From positions 151,776,306 through 151,840,305 of the forward strand of contig OZ018326.1 of assembly GCA_963969495.1 (NCBI GenBank): a DNA stretch of 64,000 nt, written 5' to 3'. Position 1 is the stretch's first letter, and the number at the start of each line of letters is the position of its first letter. Of the stretch, positions 22,880 through 34,780 are shown in pieces. The notes under the pieces are model-generated. The model made no database searches and was not told the DNA's origin. It saw nothing but the letters and a program-made list of their open reading frames with translations. Both the position numbers and the translations under genes were made by a program. The stretch is from Ceratothoa steindachneri. Its lineage: Eukaryota > Arthropoda > Malacostraca > Isopoda > Cymothoidae.

Positions 22880-24370
22880 AGTGAAATAGGTGAAAAAACT
22901 ACAAGAAGTAGAACTGTGTGAACATCACCAATGGAGGAATTATAACTACATGGCCAGAGTAGTTTGCTGAATTGTATAATATGGAAATGGAAGATGAACC
23001 AAATGTAAATGAGTGGCTTCGAGAATGTATACGAGGTGTTGTATCTGGGTATGTAACCTACAAGTAAACGAGAGGTTGTTAAGTTGTGAGAGCTTTAGAA
23101 AATTGAAATCCGGGTGGAGTAGATATTATACCTACAAGCTATCTTCCTAAAATATGGTATTTATTGTATCATAATAGGTTTTATGGTTGTGTTCTAGGGC
23201 TTTTGTAAGTGCAATAGTTGATGGAAAGGATGTACAGTATGCAAAGTTAAATACAAGAGTTTCGGAGGAACAAATCTGTTGAAGGTTGTAGCCAATGTGT
23301 GTATAAGAAAACATTGAATCAAAGTGTAAGCTTTAGGCTGGATTTTTGGATCTGGAGAAAGCGGATGATTGTGTCATTAGAGGAGCGCTGTGGCAGATCT
23401 TCAGAATGTATGTATGTAGTAAGTGATAGAGTTTTTGAAGAAAGATGTGAGTTGGAGTGCTGGATAGCCGGAATGAATGATTTTATATGGGGGGAGGGGG
23501 AGGCAAATGATGGCGCCATCGATGTTTAATATTTTGTGGGTAGAGTACTGAGAAAAGTAAGAGTGAAAGTGAGGGACAAGGGTATAAACTTATTGAGAAA
23601 TCGGTTGCGCTGGGTGTTGTCTAAATTGACATATGCTGTTGAAAATATTGAATGAATTATTTGACAGGGTATGTGTGAAGGAGAGGGAGAGCTAAAATAA
23701 ATGCAGAATAGAGAAAGATGTTTGTGAGGCAGTAAAGTCTGATAATTATAGTCCGAGGTGGGGCGTCTTTTGCAAATGAATTGTTTTGATTGTAATCTAT
23801 GGTCTGTTGTTAATGATCTTGCTACGAAAGAAGCAGGTTGAAACGACAAGGACTTGAATTGTAAGAAGCTATCAGGACCGATCGGAGTGGTAGGCAGGTA
23901 GTTCCCTGAAAACATGCTGATACCAATGTGTGTGTGTATGGAGGAATAACTTTGGTATAGAAAGCTAAAGAAAGACTTGAGTAAGAACAGTGTAAATGGG
24001 AAATTTGAGAGAGATGCTTTATGTGCGAAGAATATATAAAATGGGAGAGGAGTGGGTGAGAGGTATTTACGGTGTGAAGGTGTGGACGAGATTGTGACTC
24101 AGTGTTGTGAGATGGTGTGGACATGTAAGAAGAATAGATGGAAATAGACATGAAGAGTTTGATGAGAGCTAGTGTCCAGGTGTACGATGACGGGTGGAAG
24201 ATCGCGTAAAAGATGATTCGATTATGTAAATAATTGTTTGAAAGAAATCGGACTGATAAAGTAACAAGTAGATGATACTGCATATGATATGTGGGCATGA
24301 AGTGGGTTGTTATGCTACATGAACGAGGCTTTCAGTGCCCTGTAATAATAAACGTGCAGTTAGATAAATT
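22880..24370 (+). pseudogene. RTE-like non-LTR retrotransposon, decayed
   Basis: Plus-strand fragments follow RT order. FAELYNMEMEDEP (about 22965) and KGCTVCKVKYKSFGGTNLL (about 23230) match the region before the palm domain. FLDLEKADDCVIRGALWQIF (23342-23404) is the RT motif that usually reads DLEKAYD. KVRVKVRDKGINLLRN follows, then VLMYGGITLV near 23922 and VRWCGHVRRMDGNRHEEFDE near 24110-24160, equivalent to the RWFGH..RM block. Stops and frameshifts are frequent and the YADD motif is not found, so a deletion is likely. The clade assignment rests on motif wording recalled from arthropod endonuclease-RT elements. Confidence 0.75.
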
Positions 24371-24564
24371 GATATGAACGGCCAATGACGGGAGTTGAAA
24401 AGAGCATGGCTAGTTTAGTGTTTCATAGCGAATAAATGGATGGAAGCGTGTAATTTTAATGGCGTTTGATGTGCGCTGACCACAACGTGCAAAATCGGTT
24501 CAGTTTGATGGGAAATAAATTCTGAGGAGGAAATAAAATCGGCATAGAACAAAATTAGGGTCAA

Positions 24565-24620
24565 TAGCGGTAGGAAATCTTGGCTCCATCTTCAGAAGTG
24601 ACTCGCCTCCTCTCTTTGAT
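24565..24620 (-). repeat. PLE-like 3' motif near an (AT)n tract
   Basis: The reverse complement contains CTTCTGAAGATGGAGCCAAG, resembling PLE 3' UTR motifs elsewhere in the window. It lies about 170 bp left of a 111-bp (AT)n tract. No coding remnant was recognised, so this is tentative. Confidence 0.35.
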
Positions 24621-24762
24621 GAATGGGTCCTAACAATTTGAATTTATGGAAGCGAAATTTTGGCAATGAACACAAAAAAGAGCAGAAATTGAATAGTACT
24701 CATAAAATCAGAGCGATACTTTAGTAATAACCCGCAGAGGTCATAAGAGAAAACACACACAC

Positions 24763-25765
<1,003 letters not shown>

Positions 25766-25769
25766 TGGT

Positions 25770-26196
25770 CGCATGCACCCGACTCTATAAGTTGCTATGT
25801 CGGTGCGTAGGTCATCGGTCGGATGGTAAACATTTTACTTTTTAATGAGTTCTTTGGTAATAACATGGTAATTATTCGACCGATTCTAACGAAATTTGAA
25901 ACCCATATGTTGTTTTACATTTTCTTACGAATGATATAAGTGCAAAGGTTCTCCCAAGATTAATCCGGTAATTATTTTGTTTTGGCAATAACATCGTAAC
26001 TATTCGACCGATTCTAACGAAATTGGAAACCCATATGTTGTTTTACATTTTCTTTCGAATGATATAATTGCCACGGTTCTCCCAAGGTTAGTCCTGGAAT
26101 TATTAAAAGAAAGCTAACTATAGGTTTTCCCCCACTTATGGAAAGTTTTGAAGGTAGTAAATTCATAAGTTAGAATAATTGAGAGCACGCGACTTA
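25770..26196 (+). mobile_element. TIR-bounded repeat, copy 2 (two internal units)
   Basis: Starts with GTCGCATGCACCCGACTCTATAAG, a diverged form of the family's left end. It then has two units beginning AATAACAT(G/C)GTAA at about 25858 and 25987 (129 bp apart), and ends GAGAGCACGCGACT. The mariner at 26197 is inserted right at its terminus: joining 26196 to the sequence after 27137 restores ACT-TA-GGTC, comparable to ACTTTTGGTC in copy 3. Confidence 0.8.
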
Positions 26197-27137
26197 CAAA
26201 GGGCGGTCAGTAAGTTTTACGAATCGGTAGGGCAAAACAGAGGAAGGGGGATGGCTGTTTGTTGGGGTGTTACGACAAGTTATGACAAGTCAGGAACTGC
26301 AGCCGCACGCTCCTTCCTCGTCTATTTAAGAAGCAGTAGCTGATCGCAGATCGTCAGTCACAAATTTTTCAACAATGGAGAAGGTTGAGCACCGCGCACT
26401 GATCAAATTTTTGACCAAGGAAGGCAAGAATGCAAAAGAGATCCATGAACGCATGGTTGCAGTGTACACCGACACCGCCCCTTCATATGCAACCATTGCT
26501 CGCTGGAATAGGGAGTTCCGCCATGGTTGCGAGTCTCTTGAAGATGACCCACGTACAGGACGCCCATCAGACGTGACCAACGATGATCATGTGACCCGTG
26601 TGGAGAGGATGATCCTCGAAAATCGATGGGTGAAGGTCGAAGAAATCAAGCGAGAACTTGGAATATCACATGGAAGTGTTATCAACATCATCCACGACAA
26701 TTTGGCCATGACCAAGGTCTCTGTCCGTTGGGTCCCTAGAAACCTCACCATCCATGATCGACTTCAACGTCGTCAAGTCCTCAAAGTCCACAAGGCCAGA
26801 GTTGCAACAAGCTGCCCTGCGCGAGTGCGGATTCGAGGAGCTCAACCATCCCCCCTACAGTCCAGATCTTGCCCCTAGCGACTACTTTTTATTCCGCCAG
26901 CTCAAGGCTGCACTGCGTGGACGCCAGTTTGGGGACGATGAAGATGTCCAGCTCTCCGTCCAAGAGTGGATTGAACAGCAGTTGGGAAATTTCTGGTTGT
27001 CAGGAATTCGAAGCTTCAGGGACAAGTGGCCCAAGTGCATTGAAGTCGAGGGTAGTTATATTGAAAAATAATAAAACACTTTTCCTCATATCTCGTTTCC
27101 TTATATCCGAATTGCAAAACTTATTGCCCGCCCCTTG
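26197..27137 (+). mobile_element. Internally deleted mariner, 941 bp, TA target duplication
   Basis: The left end CAAAGGGCGGTCAGTAAGTT and the reverse complement of the right end CAAGGGGCGGGCAATAAGTT form the TIRs, flanked by TA at 26195-26196 and 27138-27139. Full mariners are about 1.3 kb, so some 350 bp are missing. The left copy at 1-485 has the deletion at the same place. Confidence 0.93.
26375..27071 (+). pseudogene. Mariner transposase lacking the catalytic core start
   Basis: The first open part (26375-26800, start MEKVEHRALIKFLTKEGKNA) contains the paired HTH DNA-binding region, including the GRPSDVT hinge and GISHGSVINIIHD. It then runs directly into VHKARVA..AALRECGFEEL, where a one-base shift moves to a second frame: HPPYSPDLAPSDYFLF, carrying the third catalytic Asp, to a stop after SYIEK at 27071. 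The DETW block with the first Asp, and the residues up to the HxDN block, are gone. A product could bind TIRs but not cut. It is therefore a potential binding competitor only, by inference. Confidence 0.92.
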
Positions 27138-27139
27138 TA

Positions 27140-27599
27140 GGTCTGTTGACTTTGTTAATTTGTGCATGGCTGAGTATAATTATTTTTTTATATTAGTATC
27201 AAATTAAACTAATTATAGAAAAATAACGCTGAACTCACTAAATATATTGGATATTCCCATTTTGGGCCCGGAATTAGAGGAAGGGGACCAAATTCGTGCT
27301 AACTACTGATGTTTATAATAATTTGGACCTGGTCATTTTAAAGCCCCCGTCACGAAGGAATAACACTAATACATCGAATCCCCGAGTCAAAAGTATCTCT
27401 CTAGCGCCGTTGCATCAGATAGTCACCATGAAGAAATATTGCTTCCACGCTAAACATGACTTACTCTGGCAAGGCTCCGATCCAGTCACGATACAAAACT
27501 AAACGCAAATACCGAACCTTTCTGACCGATACAGACCTAGTTTTCACAAGGAATCAGCCGCAGGTCAACACAGATTTATAACATTCCCAACAATCCCGG
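27140..27599. other. Spacer, no gene recognised
   Basis: Short open frame at 27296-27502 lacks any domain signature. Confidence 0.4.
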
Positions 27600-28282
27600 T
27601 GCTGTAGAATGGAGCATAGGCGTGGCAACGAATATTCAAAGGCGGTACCCTCCAGGGTGGCGTCCTGAGCAGAACCAAGGAAGACACCGGCCCGATAGCT
27701 ACATCGAGCATTCGAAGGAGTTTCATAGCCCTAAATCTAAAGAGCTTAGGGTATGAGTGGCTTCTTTCACCGACATAGGCACCGTCGAAATCGGCTGCGG
27801 ATGCAGTTTTAGACGTTGCCGACTGAAGGAGGCGCCGAGCTCGAGCCTACAAGTGTATAATTAACTGTACATTGCGCCGAACGAGTAGCATATCCCCAGC
27901 ATTGACAAGTACGCTCTTATTTGGAGACAAGTACAGCCACATGTTGCCAGGCGGAGACTAGTGTGGTGTATCAAATCCACTTACGCAATATACGCTCGGC
28001 TGCAGATGCGTAAAACTCGCATCCATCGTCAAGGTTCAAAAAACACAAAATCGGTATTAAAGCAGGTTGTAGTAGCCATATTAGCGACCCGAGTGCTGAA
28101 CGTCTTGGAATGAAATATTTTACGGTCTGGGCACAAGAGACACTAATACTGTAAATGAGGGCCTACCATGTGAGTCGTGGGTCAAAAGCAAGATCAAGGA
28201 AACAGTGTGAATCCAATACTTCCAAGCGAAACCCGTTTAGGAACAAGTTAGGGTCAGATTAGAGATCGAGAATCACCCTGTC

Positions 28283-28501
28283 CTAAGGGTGTTTACGAAA
28301 GAAGGCCTTGCAGATAGCATTTTCCAGCCAGAGCAGAGCATTCGACGTGAAGTGGAACTTGCAAAAGCCGTAATGTGATAAAAAACCTTTCGCTAATTCT
28401 ACATTTACAAATTTCTTCATGAAATTAAGAGTACATACGCAGGAGGTTAGAAAAGCTGGGCAGAGCCCGACCGGTTTGCGATAATAGAGCAGAGTAGCCA
28501 T
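28283..28501 (-). pseudogene. LINE RT finger/palm fragment (copy A)
   Basis: The translation contains FLTSCVCTLNFMKKFVNVEL, HYGFCKFHFTSNALLWLENA and ICKAF. This is the RT block usually reading (P)ISLTSC..K..E..V..RL, then QYGFRK..ST.D.L..LE..I..AF. It is directly downstream, in transcription order, of the 28579-29232 part. Confidence 0.85.
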
Positions 28502-28578
28502 TCGCTAGGCGACTGAAGGATGCCCTTTATCCAGATCCTGTTAAACAAATTTAACAAAAATTCCTTACCAATTTCTCC

Positions 28579-29232
28579 TCAGTGTCGAAGCATGTCATAC
28601 GAGACATTGCCCAGACCAGGGGCGGTGTCCACGCAATAAGCGAGAGCGGAACGCAACTCACTCAACGTAAAGATTTCATTGAATGGGTCTTTGCTTCTGA
28701 AGGTAAAGTCTATTCGTTGGCCTCCAACGACATCACGGCGTGCATTAAATGCTGTTGGAATAGCATCCCGGCAATAAAATGTGGAAAAAGCGTCTGGAAA
28801 TGTCTCCACTACGGGTACATGGCTCCATATTACGGTCTCGTTCTTTTGAAGAACGGGAGGGGAGTCTTGCAAGAACATTCCCTAAATCTTTTTTGACTCG
28901 TTTCCACACCTCTGAAAGAGATGGGTCTTCCCATTAAGTAAAGACACGCATACCCAGAAAGAAAAGCGCCGGACGTGCTTCGAGACATACCAGAACCTAG
29001 CCCATACTTGACAAAATTCATATACGGTGAGATCGTTCGGGCGACACTTATAGCGCATATAGGCATATCGCTTCTGTCTGAGGGCCTTCACCAAAAAAAG
29101 CAGACGGCGTGCAAAACGACCAGATGATCTAGGATTAGTAGTTAGGTCCACTGCATTGATGATGGAGAAGAAAAAATCGAAGGCCTCACCCACCCACCCA
29201 AACTCCTCGACTGGGACAGAGAAATCAGTCAT
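28579..29232 (-). pseudogene. LINE RT N-terminal region (copy A)
   Basis: Two overlapping frames. The upstream one reads RFARRLLFLVKALRQKRYAY and WARFWYVSKHVRRFSFW. The downstream one reads FTLSELRSALAYCVDTAPGL with NVSYDMLRH, the conserved (F)T..EL..AL...+..APG.D.V.Y.ML+H block before the RT fingers. A frameshift near 28880 separates them. Confidence 0.85.
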
Positions 29233-29529
29233 TTCAGGGAATGCTAATAAACACGCCTGCTTCGAACACCAACTTCGTGGATTCTTTGGTGGCAGCGCTA
29301 CATAAAATCATATTTTAATTCAAAAGTGCTCAGTAGTATGAAGGTCTGTCACTATTTTCCACCCGAAGTTAATTTGTATATACGGGGACCTCAGGGACAG
29401 TTCACGACAAGAAAATGAAGCGATTCTCTGGCAGTGATGCGTTAACTCATCAACATTCCTGACCTCTACCTCTATCTCTTCGATTAGGTAGGCAAGGAAC
29501 TAACCCCTTGAATTTATTCTGTTGTCCCT

Positions 29530-29760
29530 TTAGAGACGTGGCAATTTTTCCAAATCCCCGAGAGAGATAAAGGGCTCGGTAACCGTGCCACGACACCGCG
29601 AAAGTCTCCCATGTCGGAGTCGGCTGAGGTTGGAATGTACGCAGAAAAAAGTATACCTCCTATCCAGATGTAACTTCACTTCCATTGACTGAAAAGAGGT
29701 ACACAATGCGTGTAGAAGAACGGAGACGTCCTCCCGGGTGTAAATCATGCGTCGTAAACC
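29530..29760 (-). pseudogene. LINE EEP endonuclease fragment (copy A)
   Basis: MIYTREDVSVLLHALCTSF then SMEVKLHLDRRYTFFCVHSN and a diverged FISLGDLEKLPR end. The last block equals the endonuclease motif kept in copy B as LLLVGDLNGRRHIWG. The Asp-Asn catalytic pair is lost here. Confidence 0.75.
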
Positions 29761-30136
29761 TGCCTGGCCGTCATCTACAGCCTGAACGGCTCCGACCTTC
29801 TTCTGGAAAAAATACTAGCTACATTACTTCTAGGAAGCAGGATGCAGTTCGCCACAATTCAGACACTAGGCATTGCATAGTACAGACTTATTATATAATG
29901 TTCTTGAGTAGTTTGCACAGATTTCTGGTTGACCAAACTTGTTACGTCTGTAAGTTTGATCTGTATGTCGAGAGCTGTAGCAGTGGTAGTACCTCCGCCA
30001 CAGTGGCACGTAGATTTTGACATAGTTTTGTTCCCAACTGGCACGCATCGACGGAGAGAGCCTGCCAGAGAACGTGACGAAGAATATAAGGGTGACTCTC
30101 AAACCCTCTCATTGTTTTCTTATCAGATGTTCGAAC

Positions 30137-31000
30137 TTGAGCGCTTCTTTCACCATGAGGGTCCCTTCCGAGATAAACGGAAGATTTACACGCTCTTACG
30201 ACGTCTCTGTTCTTCTACTGGCATTGAATACCTCATATCAGGCAGTGGAAATGCAGCTACAACTGCATAGGTATACGTTTATTGCTCCTGCTCCTGCGCC
30301 ATAATCGCATCCCGAACGATCTCACGTGGGTGAAGTTCATCGAATTATTGCTAGCTTCCGTTGTTTCTAAGCATGCACGCCGTTCTTCTTGACGACTTAC
30401 GTTTCTTTATATAACGAGATATCCCTCTTGAAAATTTGTGGAAGCGAGTCAAACGGGATTCGAGGCAAGTTCTCGTAGGATCTACCTCCCGTTCTCCATA
30501 ATAATGGAACCGCAATCATGTAACCCGCATCGGTGACGGATTCTTTCGCGACCACATTTTATACATTATCTGTCGAGATGCTGCTCCGCCAGCATTCAAT
30601 GCACGTTTTGATGTCGCTGTAGTGCACCGAGCCGATTTTAACCTCATGAGGGCGAGAACCCTCTGACAACAGATTTACTCTAGCTGCTTTGTGCTCAGCT
30701 TTTGCTTCATGCGCCGAGACTGGCCCCGATCCAGAATATATCCCGTATGCCATGTTTTAAAACCTAGGTGAGTGAGGCGTGGCTTTTATGAAGGATTTAT
30801 TCAACAAGATATGCAGGATGCATAATAACTTCGAGTTCTGGCTGTGACAAAGGATGTAGCATCGTAGGGAGTGTTCGTATCTGCGGATTTTCAAGCGTGG
30901 TAGTCCTGTTTCTGCGCAGTGCCAGACAGCGAGAGATTTGAAAAACTCTCTTTGGATGGGTCCAGTTTTTTTAATCTGCACTCGCTGCTTCTGCAAAGAG
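30137..31000 (+). mobile_element. Same LINE family, copy D, plus-oriented and internally deleted
   Basis: At about 30137 the orientation flips. 30180-30290 reads DVSVLLLALNTSYQAVEMQL and QLHRYTF (endonuclease). 30485-30810 then matches the RT part of copies A and B, including LPPVLHNNGTAIM, CAETGPDPEYIPYAM and a LGE.GVAFMKDLFNKI block comparable with LGERGMDFLLDLFYRI in copy B. The stretch between endonuclease and RT is shorter than in copy A, so this copy has lost sequence. Copies A and D thus abut head to head. Confidence 0.7.
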
Positions 31001-31119
31001 ATGACTTCCGTAGTGTATTTAGAGTAGATTTCCTGTCTACTCCCGAGTGAAGGTGAGATAGTTTTTTTTAAGGAAATTGATTATTAGTATTAACCTTCTG
31101 CGTAGGTCGTCTATATGGT

Positions 31120-32452
31120 TGTGATAGAACGGTCTGAGGCCACTTTAATTCAGCCTCTATCACATGTTAACCATGCTTACCCACGTGCATCCTGTTTGCG
31201 AGAGGAAGCAGAAGCGCGTTATCTCCCATCATAGCCAATGTTTAATCAAGGAGGTTCACTCCCCCGTTTTGCCTCCATACTTCGATCTCGCCAGATTGAA
31301 TTAGGCTTATGGGCAGATAAGGTATTTTCCCAGGCGCCACCGGGACATTCCCCGAAGTCCCCCACTCAATTATCCCCTCCGCCATGGAGATGGCTCCGGC
31401 TATTTATACCGTAGCTTTTCCCAATCTAGGCAGATCCAGATTATCTTCGCGAGGCATCAAGCCGATCTGGTCTCTCTTGTGCACCTAGGAACTCTGCAGA
31501 GAAACCCCTTATTTTCCAGAAGAGGACAATATCCCTTTAGTGCCAAGGTTCGTGCCCTTCAAATGCCAAGTGAACAAGGACCCCTGTTGTTCAGAAAGAG
31601 AACAACGTTAGAACAGCCATTGTTCTTTGAGCCCGTTTGACAAGAAACGGCTCTCACCCCCCCCTCCCCTGTTGTTCAGAAAGAGAACAACGTTAGAACA
31701 GCCATTGTTCTTCAAGCCCGTTTGTCAAGAAACGGTTCTCGTTCCCAAGACATCACGTCCTGATAATTTAATTCCCCCCTTTTTAACGTTCTTCAAGAGA
31801 AAGCTTGGTTTCAACAATAACCTCCATTGTTCATTTAGAACATCTCCGATTTGTTGTCTCCAAGATTGCTCGTACTTCCGAGCCCCACTTCGCTCTCACT
31901 CCTCGAAGACAGTCCTTCCTCCTCGTTAAGGACAACCCCCCGAAGAACCCTTCTGCTGGAAATCGCCAGTTGGACCGAAGATTCATTCGCATCGTCTTCC
32001 TCTGCACAACAACTTTGTCATTACGTAAGCTGAGCATTACCTTTAATCATTTAACCTTTTTTCAACGCAACCTTGTGCTTTAAATGGTTTAGCGAACCAT
32101 TCCCCCGCCTTTATTTTTTTTTTTTTTGTTTACGTTTTTAAATCTCTCCAAATCTTAATCTTCAGATTAGTCAGATATTCCCACGACCCTTTTAAATTCC
32201 CCGTTTGTGTAAACATTTTTTTTGTGTTGTTGATAGTTTAATTAATAAAACTATTTTATTAATGGTAGCAATACTATTTATCCTTGTGCTCCGTTCCACT
32301 TCTTAAGCATATTGAAGATAAATAAGCCTCTCCAGCCCCCACCCCTTTTGAACTAACCTCGGTCAATCAGATTACCACGCACTCGAAATATTGGAATAAT
32401 TCCCTCACGAATAGTTATATATGGTATATCTTCGGGAGCCTATTCTACGACA
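31120..32452 (-). mobile_element. Solo LTR, family L, copy 1 (1333 bp)
   Basis: Plus-strand ends are TGTGATAGAACGG...TATTCTACGACA, so it begins TG and ends CA, flanked by the perfect 5-bp repeat ATGGT (31115-31119 and 32453-32457). The reverse complement aligns along its length with 53076-54462, which has its own different 5-bp TSD. On the minus strand a TATAAATAG box lies near 31400, so transcription probably runs minus. No retrotransposon internal domain adjoins, hence solo LTR. A TIR DNA transposon with 5-bp TSD is the alternative, since the end inverted repeat is unusually long for an LTR. Confidence 0.85.
31586..31742. repeat. Hairpin minisatellite inside LTR copy 1 (two ~85-bp units)
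   Basis: GTTGTTCAGAAAGAGAACAA begins at 31586 and at 31671. Each unit holds two inverted repeats: GTTGTTC...GAACAAC and GAACA-ATGGC-TGTTC (reverse-complement orientation). The family's other copy has five units. Confidence 0.9.
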
Positions 32453-32457
32453 ATGGT

Positions 32458-34780
32458 CTTCCCAAATCATCCTATGGTCTAGGATTAGCCTGAGAATTTT
32501 GGCACAGTTGAAAGATGTACCTAATTGAAATGCCTACCATAGTGAGGGAGGATTTGTGAGATACTTCTCCCTTGGATTAAAATCACCTGTACTTTTTTTA
32601 CCTTCGATATGGCCAAAACCATTTCGATCCGTGCAGTTGATTATGAATTTGGTGTTACTTTAGAGTTGGCGGGTTAAATTTATTGTTGTGCCACATTATG
32701 TTAAAGAGCAAATTCGTCGGCGCATAAGGAACAGTTTATTGGTGTGAACATTCAGGTAGAGGTTGTTAACCGAAAGTACAAATAGGGTCGAGCTAAGAAA
32801 GCTTCCCTTTGTAACGCCTTCATGTTGGAGAGTTGGGGAGCGAGCTCCTTTGAGGTATATAGAGAAACTTCTGTTGTGGAAAATATTTCAGCCTTGGGCG
32901 GGGGCGTGTGGGCTGAGCCTTCGTTGCAACTGTTCTCTTTTTGAGAGGCAAAATTAGACGGCCTTAAGGATGCATTCAGGGGTGGCTTTACCTTGGGAGT
33001 GCACTGAGAAGGTAGAACCCATAGAAGGGTTCCAAAAGGGAGCAGAAGCGAATCTGCTTGTAGGCCAGGAGGTGACATAGGCAGAAAAGGCCTGCTTAAC
33101 TTTGGAGGCATAGCTTGTCCCAGATCAAACAAAACATGACATGACCAGGTTTGTAGCATTGCGAATAGAGGGATCGGTCCACAGGCTGAACGGCTAGGAC
33201 CTTCTTCTCGAAAAAACGAGCTACATTACTTTGAAGAAGCAGGGTGCGGCTCGCCGCAATTGACACATTTGAAACAGCACAATATAGATTTATCATGCAA
33301 TGCATTTGAGCCTTTTGCGCAGATTTCTAGCTGACCCGACTTGGTACGTTTGCAGGTTTAATCTGTATGGCCAAAGCGGTGTCAGTTGAATCACTTATGT
33401 GGCAGTAGCGCAAATGCCTTTACGCGGGAGCGATACCTTGACTCGGAGAGCCTGTGACGATGAAAAGAGACGAAGAATGGGGGATGGGGGGTGTCTCAAG
33501 CTCCGTCCCCTGTTTTTTCATTACATGTTCGACCTTGACCGATCCCTGGTTGGCCAACTCTTTCATAATATCTTATAAGGAGAACTGCATAGCATACCCG
33601 CTCCTTTCACAAAATCCAAGGCAGAATACGATGCCACGTGCAGAGGCGAGCCATTAAGTGTCTGGAGAGCACTCAGCAAGGTCTCCTGAGCAGATTCCGC
33701 CGCATTCACTAGAAGGTTGCCGCCCAAAAAACAGTAAACCATCGATAATCAACCTACTAGTATAACTATAACTAATACCTGACCTTGATTCAGCAGTGCT
33801 AGCTAGACAACATACTCCTCTCGGTGGAGCAAACAATAAAGAAACGCTTGAAGCCGACTGGCTCGAATACGCCGGGCAGTCTCTCGATGAGGGGTTCCAA
33901 CGTCATTGAGGCTCCACTCACCTTATCTGCATCTTTCCTAGACTCCGTCTTGTTCTTGGTCTACCCTAACGAGGTCCCCCTCGGAGCCGGACTTGCCAGT
34001 CATAGCCTGGTCACCAATAAAACGGCAGGGAACTTTTCTGTCCCCAGAAGCCTCCATAAAGGAAATGAACCCCTAATTATTAGTCTTGCTTTTCTTCTTC
34101 TTTTGAGGATAAGAGAAGAGAGGGAATGAGCCCTTTTCCCTCAGCCATGTCGTTTTCCGAAATAGAGGAGTCAATGGCTGAAAAAGGGGCACCAAACAGG
34201 AGAGAAGATTCCTCCTCTCCTCGTGAGTCCTCAGAGGCCCGTGCTGCTTGAAGAGAATCTTTTGTAGGGGCAGACTTTGGCTCGGGTCGTCTATCACTGA
34301 GTCTATGTCCCCCTTTTGGAAGACTACCATCTGAGGTGGCGACACCTCGGGGGCCATTTGCGCCTCGGCAGGAGCCTCCAAGTAGCCATTCCTCGCTAAG
34401 GTGTCACGGATGCCTACTGGGGTCTCTCCAGTCTTATGACATGTAACAAACATCGGTAGAGAAATGGGAGCGATCTATTTTAGGACGCCTGCTCACTGAC
34501 ATCTTGGTGGCTCCCTGAGAAAGGGTAAGAGGGGCCACCGCTGGTACTAAAGAAGAGTCGTCCGTAAGCCACTCCAAAGAAGGGAGTAAAGGGAAAGTCA
34601 CCTCAGCCGTAGTCATAGTAGAAAAGTAAACTCCCTCTTCGCTTGAAGAAGTTTGGATGCCCCCTCCGAGAGGCCAGGGAGGATCAAATTCTCTATAAAG
34701 GTGGAACTGCCTGTGAGCAACTCTACCAAAGCAGAAGCCTCTTTCCACACAAAAATGGTAAGAGTATCCTGTCTATCTCT
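32458..34780 (-). mobile_element. Same LINE family, copy C: ORF1 (gag-like) region
   Basis: Right of the LTR, the minus strand carries the 5' part of the LINE. An N-terminal Ser/Pro/Glu-rich part (34130-34620, MTTAEVTFPLLPSLEWLTDD) is followed by GVFEPVGFKRFFIV (about 33860), a block also found at 63880 in copy B. A zinc-knuckle-like CVNCGEPHPASSK..C (about 33220-33280) comes next, then a Pro-rich tail (32752-33159). 33160-33480 aligns with 29770-30090 of copy A. Frames are interrupted. Role by family: nucleic-acid-binding ORF1 protein. Confidence 0.7.

Larger units (their letters stand above)
27600..30137 (-). mobile_element. RNase-H-group LINE (I/R1/Loa-like), copy A, decayed
   Basis: Minus-strand element whose order from right to left is ORF1 zinc-knuckle region (about 29800-30100), EEP endonuclease (29530-29750), linker, then RT (28280-29230). 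Left of RT the DNA is similar to 61370-62410 in copy B (for example GTGTCTAC and AAAGAGCTTAG.GTAT words), showing the same 3' half. Frames are broken throughout. The right end stops abruptly at about 30137, where the same family continues in the opposite orientation. Confidence 0.8.

Noticed and set aside
23526..24298. Long minus-strand open frames of 129 and 158 codons (His/Ser/Leu-rich)
   Set aside because: They lie antisense to the RTE-like relic, whose plus-strand reading has recognisable RT motifs; the minus frames show no domain.
32752..34453. Plus-strand open frames within LINE copy C as host genes
   Set aside because: The minus strand carries the LINE ORF1 blocks shared with copies A and B; plus frames are shadows.
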